A stretch of DNA of 64,000 bases from Nonomuraea cavernae (GTDB lineage: Bacteria; Actinomycetota; Actinomycetes; Streptosporangiales; Streptosporangiaceae), in contig NZ_BMNH01000008.1 in NCBI RefSeq assembly GCF_014646355.1, forward strand, positions 49,280-113,279, read 5' to 3'. The position numbers and the translations under genes were made by a program. Shown piece by piece: positions 23,828-35,522 of the stretch; the stretch's first letter is position 1; each line of letters starts with the position of its first letter. The notes below the pieces were generated by a model. The model was not told the origin of the DNA. It made no database searches and worked only from the letters and a program-made list of their open reading frames with translations.

Positions 23828-25234
23828 TCATCCACGTTCCGCCGGGCGGCGGCGCCGTACCAGGAAGAGGGAGCAGGTGCCGGCGAGGACGGCCAGGCCC
23901 GCGAGGGCGGCGGCGGTCAGCATCGTGGCCGAGCCGGTGCCCTGGTGGGAGATGAACAGGGTGCCCACCGTGGACACCCCGATGACCTGGCCGAGCTGGA
24001 TCACGGTGAGCAGCGCGCCACTCGCGTCGGCGGCGTGGGCGTCGTCCACCTGGGCGGTCGCGATGTTCGTCACCGCCACCTGCACGCCGAGCCCGGCGCC
24101 GATCAGCGCGCTCATCAGCGCGTACGCCACCCCGCCGCCGTCGGCGAGACCGAGGCCGAGATAGGCGGGGGCGGCCACCACGTATCCGAAGGGCACCAGC
24201 GTGCGCTGCTGACGGGCGGGCAGGCGGGGCCAGCCGAGCCCGACGACGGCGAAGGCGAGCGCGCAGGGGATCATCATCATGCCCGAGGCCAGCGGCGACA
24301 GGTGGAGGTCGTTCTGCAGGTGCAGGGCCGAGGTGAAGAGGAAGGCGCCCCAGGTCGCCGGCCCGAAGAGCAGCACGCCGAGACCTGGCCGCATGCCCGG
24401 GGCGCGCAGCACGCCGGCGCTGATCAGGGGCCGCCCGCCGCGGGCGGTCACGCGGCGTTCGACGGCGACGAAGACCCCGAAGACCACGACGCTCAGGCCC
24501 ATCGAGACCCAGCCCCACGGCGGCCAGCCCAGATCCCGGCCCAGCACGAGCGGCACCACGAGCAGCAGCACCGCGGCCGACAGGCTGATCAGGCCCCATG
24601 GGTCGAGCCCGCCCTGGCCGCGCTCGTCGTCGGCGGGCAGCGCCCTGACACCGGCGATCAGTAACAGCGCGCCGATCGGCACCACGACCAGGAACACGAC
24701 CCGCCAGCCGGCGCCGAACCCCAGCAGGATGCCGCCGAGCGCCTGACCGGCCACGATGCCGCCGCTCACGACCGCGGACCACAGGGCGATCGCCCGGCCC
24801 CGGGCCGCGCCGTGGTAGTTGCGCTGGATCAGGGTGAGCACCTGGGGCATCATCAGCGCGGCGCCGGCGCCCTGCCCGAAGCGAAAGCCGATCAGCCAGC
24901 CCGTCGAGGCCGCCAGTCCCGCGCCCAGCGTCATGAGGGTGAACAGGGCCAGGCCGCCGAGGAAGGCGTTGCGGTAGCCGAACAGGTCGCCGAGCCTGGC
25001 CCCGGTGATCAGCAGGACGGCGTAGACGATGGTGTAGCCGGCCACGATCATCTGCAGCGCGGCGCCGGAGGAGCGCAGGTCGGCCTCGATGGTGGGGGTG
25101 GCCACGTTGACGATGTTGACGTTCAGGATCGCCAGGAACTGCCCGACGAGGATCACCGTCAGGAGCAGGCCGCTGGCCCGGGTCCGCTCCGGCGGGATGA
25201 CCGGAGTGGTGGAAACGGCGATGGCACGCGTCAT
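23828..25234 (-). CDS. MFS drug exporter, DHA2 family
   Basis: A 468-residue integral membrane protein with about 14 hydrophobic segments, as in the DHA2 drug:proton antiporters. Motif A is GARLGDLFGYRNAF, and NVNIVNVATPTIEADL in helix 1 is typical of EmrB/QacA relatives. The start could be ATG 25234 or 25246. A divergent XRE-type regulator gene starts at 25344, and the gap contains an inverted repeat, so the exporter is probably repressed or induced by that regulator. Substrate unknown. Confidence 0.9.
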   Translation of the reverse strand: MTRAIAVSTTPVIPPERTRASGLLLTVILVGQFLAILNVNIVNVATPTIEADLRSSGAALQMIVAGYTIVYAVLLITGARLGDLFGYRNAFLGGLALFTLMTLGAGLAASTGWLIGFRFGQGAGAALMMPQVLTLIQRNYHGAARGRAIALWSAVVSGGIVAGQALGGILLGFGAGWRVVFLVVVPIGALLLIAGVRALPADDERGQGGLDPWGLISLSAAVLLLVVPLVLGRDLGWPPWGWVSMGLSVVVFGVFVAVERRVTARGGRPLISAGVLRAPGMRPGLGVLLFGPATWGAFLFTSALHLQNDLHLSPLASGMMMIPCALAFAVVGLGWPRLPARQQRTLVPFGYVVAAPAYLGLGLADGGGVAYALMSALIGAGLGVQVAVTNIATAQVDDAHAADASGALLTVIQLGQVIGVSTVGTLFISHQGTGSATMLTAAALAGLAVLAGTCSLFLVRRRRPAERG

Positions 25235-25259
25235 GACCTCCAGCATGAGGCCAATCTGA

Positions 25260-25290
25260 TACCAGTAACGAGAGCCCATTTATACTGGTA
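25260..25290. promoter_or_regulatory. operator in the divergent exporter/regulator promoter
   Basis: TACCAGTA (25260-25267) and TACTGGTA (25283-25290) are perfect inverted repeats with a 15-nt spacer; a further ACTGGT overlaps the right half. The AT-rich spacer holds TTTATA. Likely site for the regulator encoded at 25344. Confidence 0.55.
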
Positions 25291-25343
25291 CTGGTGCTAC
25301 CTGGCTAACCGGTTCCGGGTGCCTCCACAGTGGAGTGGTGACC

Positions 25344-26168
25344 GTGACAGAAGCTCGGCGTTCGGACCTGGCGGCCTTCCTTCGCAGCCGTCGCGAGCGG
25401 ATCACGCCCGAGATGGTCGATCTGCCGCCCGGCCCGCGCAGGCGCACCCCCGGCCTGCGCCGCGAGGAGGTGGCGCAGCTCGCCGGGGTGGGCGTGACCT
25501 GGTACACGTGGCTGGAGCAGGGTCGCCCGATCAACGCCAGCACCCAGGTGCTCGACGCCGTCGCGCGCACGCTCCGCCTCGACCCCGTGGAGCGGCAGCA
25601 CCTCTACCGGCTGGCGGGCCAGCCGGAGACCGCGCTCACGGCCGACGTGACCCGGGTGACTCCCGAGATGCGGGAGATCCTCGACCGGCTCGACCCCCTG
25701 CCCGCCTGCCTGGCCAACAGCCGCTGCGACGTGCTGTCCTGGAACACCGCCTACGGCGCGCTCTTCCCCGAGATCGTCGCGGCCCCGGAGGGCGAGCGCA
25801 ACACCCTGTGGCAGGGCTGCGTCAACCCCAGGATGTCGGCCACCCTGGCCGACCGCGACCAGGATCTGTCGCGGGCGGTGGCGATCTTCCGGGGCGCCTA
25901 CAGCCGCCACTCCGACGATCCCGGCTGGCAGGACTTCGTCCGGCGGCTCAGCGCGGAGAGCGCCGAGTTCGCCAGGCTCTGGGCGCGCCAGGACGTGGCC
26001 GAGCGCGGGCCGCGGGACAAGAGGTTCAAGCACGAGGCGCTGGGTGAGATCGGCTTCCGCATCACCAGCTTCGACCTGGCGTCGGCGCCCGAGACCCGGC
26101 TGGTGATCTACACGCCGCTCGGGGAGGAGAGCCGGGCCGCCGTCGAGTGGCTCATGGCCGCCGGCTAG
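25344..26168 (+). CDS. XRE-type regulator with MmyB-like ligand domain
   Basis: A 274-residue regulator. The HTH is at about residues 15-90 (FLRSRRERITPEMVDLPPGP, RTPGLRREEVAQLAGVGVTW, TWLEQGRPINAS). The rest is a PAS-like MmyB ligand-binding domain (CLANSRCDVLSWNTAYGALF, near the end FRITSFDLASAPETRLVIYT), which in MmyB relatives binds fatty-acid-like ligands. GTG 25344 is used because GGAG lies 8 nt upstream; GTG 25335 and 25338 are alternatives. Divergent to the exporter gene, which is its most likely target. Confidence 0.9.
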   Translation: MTEARRSDLAAFLRSRRERITPEMVDLPPGPRRRTPGLRREEVAQLAGVGVTWYTWLEQGRPINASTQVLDAVARTLRLDPVERQHLYRLAGQPETALTADVTRVTPEMREILDRLDPLPACLANSRCDVLSWNTAYGALFPEIVAAPEGERNTLWQGCVNPRMSATLADRDQDLSRAVAIFRGAYSRHSDDPGWQDFVRRLSAESAEFARLWARQDVAERGPRDKRFKHEALGEIGFRITSFDLASAPETRLVIYTPLGEESRAAVEWLMAAG

Positions 26169-26251
26169 CAGCCGCACCGCACCGCGCACAAACCGGTCGC
26201 ACATGGCATGCTCGTGGGCTGAACGTCTGGATCGAGCGGAAGTGCCAACAA

Positions 26252-27328
26252 GTGAGACTCCCCCGTGCCCTCCTCGCCGTGGCCGTCGCCGGCGCCCTCA
26301 CCGCGGCCTCCGCGTGCTCCGCGGCCCAGTCGGAGCCACAGAGCCAGGAGGTGGTCGAGAAGCCCACGACCGCCTCGGCCAAGCCGTCGCCCGTGCGCCG
26401 GCCGTTCACGATCTCGTTCGGTGGCGACGTGCACTTCGAGGGGATGCTGCGGCCCCGGCTGAACGACCCGCGCACGGCGCTGGGGCCGATCGCGCAGGTC
26501 CTGCGCAAGGCCGACCTGTCCATGATCAACCTGGAGACCGCGATCACCACGGGCGGCACTCCGGCACCGGGCAAGCAGTACACCTTCCGGGCGCCGGCCA
26601 GCGCGTTCACCGCGCTCAAAGCCGCGGGCGTGGACGTGGTGTCGATGGCCAACAACCACGGCATGGACTACATGGAGACCGGGCTGGCCGACTCGCTGGC
26701 GGCCATCAAGCGGTCCAGGTTCCCGGTGGTGGGCATCGGCAAGGACGAGGCCGAGGCGTACAAGCCGTACCGCAAGGTCGTCAACGGCAACCGGGTGTCG
26801 ATCATCGGGGCGACCCAGGTGCTCGACGCGGAGTTCATCGCCTCGTGGACGGCCGGCGGCGAGAAGGGCGGGCTCGCCTCGGCCAAGAACGAGGACCGCC
26901 TGCTGAAGGCGGTGCGCCAGGCGCGCAAGAACTCCGACACCGTGATCGTGCACCTGCACTGGGGCACCGAGATGCAGAAATGCCCCAACCCGGCGCAGCT
27001 CTCGCTCGCCCCCAAGCTGGTCAAGGCGGGCGCCGACGTGGTGGTCGGCGGCCACGCGCACATCCTGCTCGGCGCCGGATACCTGGGCAACGCCTACATC
27101 AGCTACGGCCTGGGCAACTTCGTCTTCTACAACTCCAACCCCGCCACCACCGGCCGCACCGGCGTGCTGACCCTCACCATCAACGGCCGCAAGGTGCTCA
27201 AGGACAGCTGGACCCCCGCCACCATCCAGGGCGGCCTGCCGGTGCCGATGACCGGCTCGGCCCGAACCCAGGCGGTGGCCGACTGGAAGGCGCTGCGTTC
27301 CTGCACCGGTCTGGCCTCGCGCCCCTGA
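26252..27328 (+). CDS. CapA-family lipoprotein (calcineurin-like phosphoesterase fold)
   Basis: A 358-residue CapA/PgsA family protein. The N-terminus has a basic start, a hydrophobic stretch and a lipobox-like TAASAC, so it is probably a membrane-anchored lipoprotein. Family motifs are FGGDVHFEG, SMANNHGMDYMETG, VHLHWGTEMQ, GGHAHILLGAGY and SYGLGNFVFYNS. CapA proteins are linked to poly-gamma-glutamate capsule formation, but no capB, capC or ligase gene is present, so the role is unclear. GTG 26252 starts the signal peptide; upstream sequence overlaps the end of the regulator gene in another frame. Confidence 0.87.
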   Translation: MRLPRALLAVAVAGALTAASACSAAQSEPQSQEVVEKPTTASAKPSPVRRPFTISFGGDVHFEGMLRPRLNDPRTALGPIAQVLRKADLSMINLETAITTGGTPAPGKQYTFRAPASAFTALKAAGVDVVSMANNHGMDYMETGLADSLAAIKRSRFPVVGIGKDEAEAYKPYRKVVNGNRVSIIGATQVLDAEFIASWTAGGEKGGLASAKNEDRLLKAVRQARKNSDTVIVHLHWGTEMQKCPNPAQLSLAPKLVKAGADVVVGGHAHILLGAGYLGNAYISYGLGNFVFYNSNPATTGRTGVLTLTINGRKVLKDSWTPATIQGGLPVPMTGSARTQAVADWKALRSCTGLASRP

Positions 27329-27340
27329 CCCGCTCTATGT

Positions 27341-27357
27341 TTGGACGAGTCGTCCAA
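27341..27357 (+). promoter_or_regulatory. perfect TetR-type operator
   Basis: TTGGACGAGTCGTCCAA is a perfect palindrome with one central base, 12 bp upstream of the ephD-like start codon and overlapping the likely promoter. A TetR gene follows the enzyme gene. Confidence 0.65.
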
Positions 27358-27369
27358 TAGGAGGTCGCG

Positions 27370-29094
27370 ATGCGATGGATCGAATCCGGTGACGTGCGAC
27401 TGGCGGTCTTCGAGGAAGGCGATCCGGACGATCCCACGATCCTGCTGATCCACGGCTATCCGGACACGCATCGCGTCTGGGACGAGGTGGCCGAGCTGCT
27501 GCGCGACCGTTTCCACGTGGTGCGGTACGACGTGCGCGGCGCCGGCGACTCGGGCGCCCCGCGCGACAACGGCCACTACACCCTCGACCACCTGGCGGCC
27601 GACCTGGTGGCCGTGCTCGACGCGATCGGCAAGCCCGCCGTGCACCTCGTCGGCCACGACTGGGGCTCGGTGCAGGGCTGGGACGCGGTGGCCAGGCCCG
27701 GCCTGCGCGACCGGCTCATCTCCTTCACCGGCTTCGGCGGTCCGGGCGTCGCCCAGACGACGAGCTTCGTCCGGCGTGGCAGGCGGCGCGACGTGGCCGG
27801 GCAGCTCGCCAGGTCGTGGTACATCGGCGCGTTCCAGACCCCCTACCTGCCCGAACTGGCCTGGCGCACGGTCATGCCCGGCCTGCTGGAGCGCACCCTG
27901 CGGCTCGACGGCGTCCAGCCCCGCCCCGGCCATCCCGCGCCCACGCTGGAGAAGGACGCCGCCAACGGGCTCTGGCTCTACCGGCGCAACATCGGCGACC
28001 GGACAGGCGAGGCCGAGCCGGACATCGGCGTGCCGGTCCAGCTGATCGACGCCACCCGCGACCGGTTCGTGTCGCCGGGCCTGGTGGCCTGGCTCGGGCG
28101 GGGGGTGCGGAGGTTCTGGCATCGCCGGATCGCCGCCGGGCACTGGGCGCAGCGCAGCCACCCCGCCGTGGTCGCCCGGATGATCGCCGAGTTCGCCGAG
28201 CACACCGATGGCGGCCCGGCCGCGAGGAGTCTGCGCGCCGCGCTGGTGGAGGAGGGGCGCCGGGCGTTCCAGGATCGGCTGGTGGTGATCACCGGCGCGG
28301 GCAGCGGGATCGGCCGCGCCACCGCGCGGGCCTTCGCGGCGCACGGGGCCGAGGTGGTCTGCGCCGATCTCGACGCCGAGGCGGCGGCGCGCACCGCCGA
28401 GGACCTCGCGGGTACGGCGCACGCCGTACGGGTCGACGTGGCCGACGCCGCACAGATGGAGGACTTCGCACGAAATATCCAGACTGAGTACGGCGTGCCG
28501 GACATTGTGGTGAACAACGCGGGGATCGCGGTCAGCGGCGGTTTCCTGGACCACTCGGTCGACGACTGGCGCCGGACCATCGACGTCAACCTGTGGGGCG
28601 TCGTCCACGGCTGCCGCCTGTTCGCCGCGCAGATGGTCGAGCGCGGAGAGGGCGGTCACATCGTCAACATCGCCTCGCTCGCCGCGTTCGCCCCGTCGAG
28701 GCTGCTGCCCGCCTACTCCACCTCCAAGGCGGCGGTGAAGATGCTCAGCGACTGCCTCCGGGCCGAGCTCGCCGGCAAGGGCATCGGGGTGAGCGCGATC
28801 TGCCCCGGCTTCGTGTCCACCCGCATCGCCCACAACGCCACGTTCGTCGGCGACGACGACCTGCGTGAGGCCGCCGAACGCGGGCTGGAGCGCCGTGGCT
28901 ATCCGCCCGAGCGGGTCGCCGCGCACATCCTCCGCGCCGTGCACCGTGACCAGCCCGTCGTCCCGGTCAACGCCGAGGGGAAGATCGGCTACGCGCTGTC
29001 CAGGATCTCCCCGGGCGCGATGCGGGGACTGGCCCGGTTGTCCGGTGTTTCTGAGAGAGCGGTCTCCCGGAGAAATAAGCCCATTGACCGGTAA
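27370..29094 (+). CDS. ephD: EphD-type alpha/beta hydrolase-SDR fusion
   Basis: A 574-residue two-domain enzyme. Residues 1-280 are an epoxide-hydrolase-like alpha/beta hydrolase with HGYPDTHRVWDEV and nucleophile Asp97 in VGHDWGSVQG. Residues about 290-560 are a classical SDR with ITGAGSGIGRATA, NNAG, and the catalytic pair YSTSK. EphD of M. tuberculosis has this architecture and is implicated in mycolic acid metabolism, but this organism is unlikely to make mycolates, so the substrate must differ. A ribosome-binding AGGAGG precedes the ATG. A TetR gene follows 31 bp downstream and a perfect palindrome precedes the gene. Confidence 0.9.
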   Translation: MRWIESGDVRLAVFEEGDPDDPTILLIHGYPDTHRVWDEVAELLRDRFHVVRYDVRGAGDSGAPRDNGHYTLDHLAADLVAVLDAIGKPAVHLVGHDWGSVQGWDAVARPGLRDRLISFTGFGGPGVAQTTSFVRRGRRRDVAGQLARSWYIGAFQTPYLPELAWRTVMPGLLERTLRLDGVQPRPGHPAPTLEKDAANGLWLYRRNIGDRTGEAEPDIGVPVQLIDATRDRFVSPGLVAWLGRGVRRFWHRRIAAGHWAQRSHPAVVARMIAEFAEHTDGGPAARSLRAALVEEGRRAFQDRLVVITGAGSGIGRATARAFAAHGAEVVCADLDAEAAARTAEDLAGTAHAVRVDVADAAQMEDFARNIQTEYGVPDIVVNNAGIAVSGGFLDHSVDDWRRTIDVNLWGVVHGCRLFAAQMVERGEGGHIVNIASLAAFAPSRLLPAYSTSKAAVKMLSDCLRAELAGKGIGVSAICPGFVSTRIAHNATFVGDDDLREAAERGLERRGYPPERVAAHILRAVHRDQPVVPVNAEGKIGYALSRISPGAMRGLARLSGVSERAVSRRNKPIDR

Positions 29095-29125
29095 CGATCG
29101 CCCCGATGGGGGGAGGATGGAATTC

Positions 29126-29788
29126 GTGCCGTCCCCCCAGATTGACGAAGACTGTTCGCAGCGCCAGCCGTTACGACGGCGGCCCACGCAGCGCCGTAGC
29201 GCGCGTCGCGTCGAGCGGATGCTCGACGCCTGCGCCGAGCTTCTCGACGAGATCGGCTACGAAGCGCTCTCGACCACTCGCATCGCGGACCGGGCCGGTG
29301 TCGCGATCGGGTCGGTCTACCAGTTCTTTCCCGACAAACGGGCGATCACCCAGGAGCTGACCCGGCGCAACGTCGAGTTGTTCGTCTCCCGGGTCGGCCG
29401 CAGGTTCCTCGACGAGGACTACGACGGCTGGTGGGAGGCGGTCGACGCGATCATCGACGAGTACGTCGCGATGCATCGGAGCGTTCCAGGTTTCAAGAGC
29501 CTGCACTTCGGCGACGTGGTCGACCTCAACCTGCTCGACTCCGACTCCGACAACAACACGGTGATCGCCGGGCGGCTGCGCGGGCTGCTGCTCCGTGAGT
29601 TCGGGCTGGCCGACAGCCATGAGCTCGACGTGGCCGTGCTGGTGGCCGTCGAGGCCGGCGACGCGGTCCTCAAGCTGGCGTTCCGGCGTCTGCCCGAGGG
29701 TTCGCCCGAGATCATCGAGGCGGCCAAGCAGCTCATCCGGGGCTTCCTGTCGCGCCAGCTCAAGGCCTGGTCGCCCACTCCCGCCTAG
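29126..29788 (+). CDS. TetR-family repressor
   Basis: A 220-residue TetR regulator. The HTH is residues about 20-65: RRVERMLDACAELLDEIGYE, TTRIADRAGVAIGSVYQFFP. The C-terminal ligand domain is all-helical (TetR_C). GTG 29126 has GGGGGAGG about 9 nt upstream; ATG 29117 directly touches that site and is less likely. As it follows the fusion enzyme and a palindrome precedes that gene, it most likely represses it. Confidence 0.9.
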   Translation: MPSPQIDEDCSQRQPLRRRPTQRRSARRVERMLDACAELLDEIGYEALSTTRIADRAGVAIGSVYQFFPDKRAITQELTRRNVELFVSRVGRRFLDEDYDGWWEAVDAIIDEYVAMHRSVPGFKSLHFGDVVDLNLLDSDSDNNTVIAGRLRGLLLREFGLADSHELDVAVLVAVEAGDAVLKLAFRRLPEGSPEIIEAAKQLIRGFLSRQLKAWSPTPA

Positions 29789-29900
29789 GGCCGACGCGGG
29801 TTCGGATCTTCTTTCGCCCTCCCTGGGTTCTTCGTGCATCCGACACCCGCTGTTGCTACCTTTGGCCGCTTTGGTCCGGAAATATCGGGAGGCGGTCTTG

Positions 29901-30901
29901 ATGCGGCGATTGGTGTTGATAGTCGGGTGTTTGGCGGCGGCGGGATGTTCCGTGCTGCCGGGGGCCGGCGCGAAGCAGACCCCGCCCGCGACGGCCACCG
30001 GCACCCCGACCCCGGTGGCCGCGCCCGTCACCGCTCAGGAGACCGCCACGATCCTGGCGAACTACGTCAAGCGCAACAACGCCGCCAACAACGTCAGGAG
30101 CGACAAACTGCTGGCGGGTTACGAAGGCGGCTCCAGCCTCGCCATCGACAAGGCGGGTTACGCCTCCAGCCGCAGGCTCGGCCGAGGCGGCTACCGGCCG
30201 TTCGGCTACGTCAAGCCCACCCACGCCGTGCCTTCCGTCAAGGAGGGCCGCTGGTTCCTGACCACGGCGTACTGGAACCGCGGGAGCGAGACCGCCAAGG
30301 AACCGACGTACCTGCTGTTCGCCCGCGACGGAGAGTCCTGGCGGCAGATGTACGCCCCCGACGTCTTGGAGGGCCAGGCCGTGGACGAACTCCCTGAGAT
30401 CACCATGGACGCCTCGGGAACGGCCACCGAGGTGGCCCAGTCGGACGCCGCCGGGCTGATGATGTCACCCGCCATGTTCGCCAGGAGCTACGCCGCCCAC
30501 CTGGTCGGCAAGGGCGCGACGAGGTCCAGGAGCCGTTTCGCGGCCGACCGGCTCACCACCGACGCCGCGTCCAGCCGCGTCAGGATGAACCAGTACGCCA
30601 AGCTCACCGAGCGCGCCCCCCGGCGACCGGCCATCCCTCCTACGCCCTGCGCACGGCCGACGGCGGAGCGCTCGCCTTCACCACCATCCAACGGACCAGC
30701 CGCTATGACGTACGCCAGGGGCCCCGACGCAACTACGTCTTCCAGAAGAACAACGGACTCCTGCCCGGCAAGTACTACACCTACATGAAGGTCACCCGGC
30801 TGATCCAGGTCGTCGCGCACATCCCGTCGAAGACCGCCGACCTCGGCCAGGTCAAGGTGATCGGCTCCTACCAGGGCATCATCTCGGGCAGCGGTCGCTA
30901 G
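29901..30901 (+). pseudogene. lipoprotein gene disrupted by a frameshift
   Basis: The gene starts with a lipoprotein signal, MRRLVLIVGCLAAAGCS, and reads well up to about 30615 (LTERAP). It then continues in another frame (GHPSYALRTADGG to GSYQGIISGSGR, stop 30899-30901). The two frames would join if one base were added in the run of six C at 30616-30621. The original protein would be about 333 residues; the unrepaired frame ends at 30788 with Arg/Pro/Ser-rich sequence. Function unknown. It is either a real pseudogene or a homopolymer sequencing error; both fit. Confidence 0.75.
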
Positions 30902-30939
30902 CCCGACCTGAGCTCGGCCCCCGCGGCGGCCCCTCGCGC

Positions 30940-31284
30940 CTAACGCGCCTCGGCCAGTGAGTCGACCAGCTGGGGCAGCCAGTCGGACAGCTGCGCGGGC
31001 CGGTGGTCCCTGCGGTGGTGCCGGTCCTCGGGTCGCAGCGCCGTGGCCGGCGGCTCGACCGTCGTCGGCGGGGGCACGCAGTGCTCCGGGAACGACACGG
31101 AGCCGCCCTCCCGCGCCTCGCGGGCCATCCTGATGTCCAGCCTGGCCTCGACCGCTCGCAACGAGCGCTCCGCCGAGCGGATCGCGTCCAGGCGTGCCGA
31201 CAGGTAGCCGGCCGTGCCCGGCAGCAGGGCCGACAGGCTCACCACACAGGCGAGCGTGAAGGTCATCGGCTTGGACATGCCCAT
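30940..31284 (-). CDS. small membrane-anchored or secreted hypothetical protein
   Basis: A 114-residue protein. MGMSKPMTFTLACVVSLSAL is a hydrophobic N-terminal helix (signal anchor), followed by a helix rich in Arg and Glu and a Pro/His-rich stretch. GGGAGGGG lies about 6 nt before ATG 31284 and supports this start. No family recognised. Confidence 0.5.
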   Translation of the reverse strand: MGMSKPMTFTLACVVSLSALLPGTAGYLSARLDAIRSAERSLRAVEARLDIRMAREAREGGSVSFPEHCVPPPTTVEPPATALRPEDRHHRRDHRPAQLSDWLPQLVDSLAEAR

Positions 31285-31435
31285 CGCAGCCCCTCCCGCC
31301 CACGCGCGTGTTAGCGGAATATGCCCGTCGAGCAGCAGGGACACGCCGAGCGTGGTCAGTCTTTAACAAACTGTCGCGAAAACTCGTGCCCTATCGGCGA
31401 TGTGCATTGACCGGGCAAAGCGGCATGGGGCTCGG

Positions 31436-31447
31436 TAGTCTCACGTT
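31436..31447 (+). promoter_or_regulatory. leaderless -10 element
   Basis: TAGTCT at 31436-31441 lies 6 nt before GTG 31448. Confidence 0.45.
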
Positions 31448-31978
31448 GTGGCGCATGTGACCCGTGAGCACCTTGATCGCCTGCTTGAGCAGGCACTGCT
31501 GGCCGACGACCACAGCTCCCTGGCCAGGCGGCTGTACGACGTCGCGCTGAGTTATTCCTCCGGCGATGTCTCCAGAGCGTCCATCCTGGTCCTCGCGGCC
31601 GAGGAATGGCGAGCGGCCGGGCAGCCGGCCCGCGCGATGGAGTGCTTCCAGCGCGCGGTGGAGGACGGCGGCGAGTCGAGCATCGACCCGCGCGCCGGCA
31701 TCGCCGACACGCTGTTCGAGCTCGACAGACCCGCTGAGGCGAGGGAGGTCATCGAGACCATCCGCACCGAGGGCCGGGCGACCCCGGCGACGTCCCACAC
31801 GATCGCCGAGACCCTGGTCGCCTACGGCGACCTGAAGGCCGGGCTCGAGTGGGCGACGCAGGCCGTGCTGGCCTGCGACGAGGACGACCCCGAGCACCTG
31901 GCCCTGTTGCGCACCCGCTATCGCATCAGGGTCGACCTGGGGCTGCCCGAGGACGAGATCGACGCGCTGATCTCCTGA
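31448..31978 (+). CDS. TPR-like helical protein
   Basis: A 176-residue all-alpha protein with tetratricopeptide-like patterns: LARRLYDVALSYSSGDVSRA, then VLAAEEWRAAGQPARAMECF (Trp-x-x-x-Gly-x-x-x-Ala-spacing), and DTLFELDRPAEAREVIE. These repeats usually mediate protein contacts. Leaderless GTG start, no ribosome-binding sequence. No partner is evident; the gene is monocistronic. Confidence 0.72.
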   Translation: MAHVTREHLDRLLEQALLADDHSSLARRLYDVALSYSSGDVSRASILVLAAEEWRAAGQPARAMECFQRAVEDGGESSIDPRAGIADTLFELDRPAEAREVIETIRTEGRATPATSHTIAETLVAYGDLKAGLEWATQAVLACDEDDPEHLALLRTRYRIRVDLGLPEDEIDALIS

Positions 31979-32110
31979 GCGCGGCGCGAAGAGGCCGAGG
32001 CCGGCCGGTCGCGGCCCCTTCACCTATGGAGAGCCGTGGGCGGGCGGCGCGGCCCGCACACGGGCGTGGTGGGCGTCGACGCCGGACCGGCGCCCGCCCA
32101 GCGGCCATGG

Positions 32111-32764
32111 TCAGCCGAGGTCGAGATCCTTCAGCAGATCGCCGACGGCGCCGGCCTCGGCCACGTCCGTCCGGGGCAGCCCGGTGGCGGCCACCGCCTC
32201 GGGCACCGTGGCGAGGGTCTTCCTCGCGACCCGGCGCGGCAGCCTGTCCACCGGCCGGCGGAAGACCCCGGGCCGGGGGAGGACCACCGGCCGCTCGCCG
32301 TCGGTGAGCTCGCCGAAGGACGTCCTGACGGGCAGCGCGGACGGCACCGTCGGAAGCCCGGGAAGGTCGGGCGTCGAGGTCATCGTCGAAACGTCCCGCA
32401 GGCCCGCCGGGTTCTGGACTCCGGACGGCAGCGCGGGGCGGCCCGAGGCGACGCCTCCGGCCAGATCGGCCGCGGCCGTGTCGGGCCGGGCCGTCGCCAG
32501 GCCGGTCAGGCCGAGCCGCTTGGCCGTCCGCGTGACGACCTCGGACACCTCCTCGCCCTCCTGCCCGGCGAGGTCGTACACCTCGGCGCCGGCCCCCTGG
32601 ACGCCGGGCAGGCCGTCGCAGAGCGTCGTCGTGGCCGCCGGCAGGTTCGGCGTCGCCGACCGGTGGGCGCAGTCGTCCGCGGCCGCCGGGCTCGCCGCGA
32701 ACCAGGCCACCCCCGCGGTCAGAGTGGCCACCGCAATGACGCTTCGGATGTTCCGAGATGACAC
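32111..32764 (-). CDS. secreted hypothetical protein
   Basis: A 217-residue protein with a clear Sec signal peptide (SVIAVATLTAGVAWFAASPA, cleavage after AAA). The mature part has two Cys near its N-terminus (DDCAHRS, TTLCDGLPG), perhaps one disulfide, then a long Pro/Leu/Thr-rich sequence. The C-terminus has a short amphipathic helix. No known family. Confidence 0.6.
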   Translation of the reverse strand: MSSRNIRSVIAVATLTAGVAWFAASPAAADDCAHRSATPNLPAATTTLCDGLPGVQGAGAEVYDLAGQEGEEVSEVVTRTAKRLGLTGLATARPDTAAADLAGGVASGRPALPSGVQNPAGLRDVSTMTSTPDLPGLPTVPSALPVRTSFGELTDGERPVVLPRPGVFRRPVDRLPRRVARKTLATVPEAVAATGLPRTDVAEAGAVGDLLKDLDLG

Positions 32765-32900
32765 TTCACGTCCCCCTGATCGTTCTCGGTGATCTGACGA
32801 ACGCTGAAGCTAGCCAGGCGGGCGACGCGCGGCAGGCGGCTTGCCTGAAGGGTGGGCCAGACCTTACCGAGAGGGACGCCGCCTGACCCTCCCGTGAGAC

Positions 32901-32938
32901 GCCGACGCCCGGAGACCGATCGGTCTCCGGGCGTCGGC
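32901..32938 (-). terminator. terminator of the dnaK-clpB operon
   Basis: An 18-bp perfect inverted repeat (32901-32918 with 32921-32938) and a 2-nt loop, 10 bp after the clpB stop. Strong terminator hairpin despite no T-run. Confidence 0.75.
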
Positions 32939-32947
32939 CGGGTGTGG

Positions 32948-35518
<2,571 letters not shown>

Positions 35519-35522
35519 CTTC

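Noticed and set aside
23616..24782. 388-residue minus-strand ORF beside the exporter gene
   Set aside because: Arg/Gly-rich frame overlapping the exporter gene, no start signal and no family.
27127..29187. 686-residue minus-strand ORF opposite the ephD-like gene
   Set aside because: Low-complexity shadow of the fusion enzyme on the plus strand.
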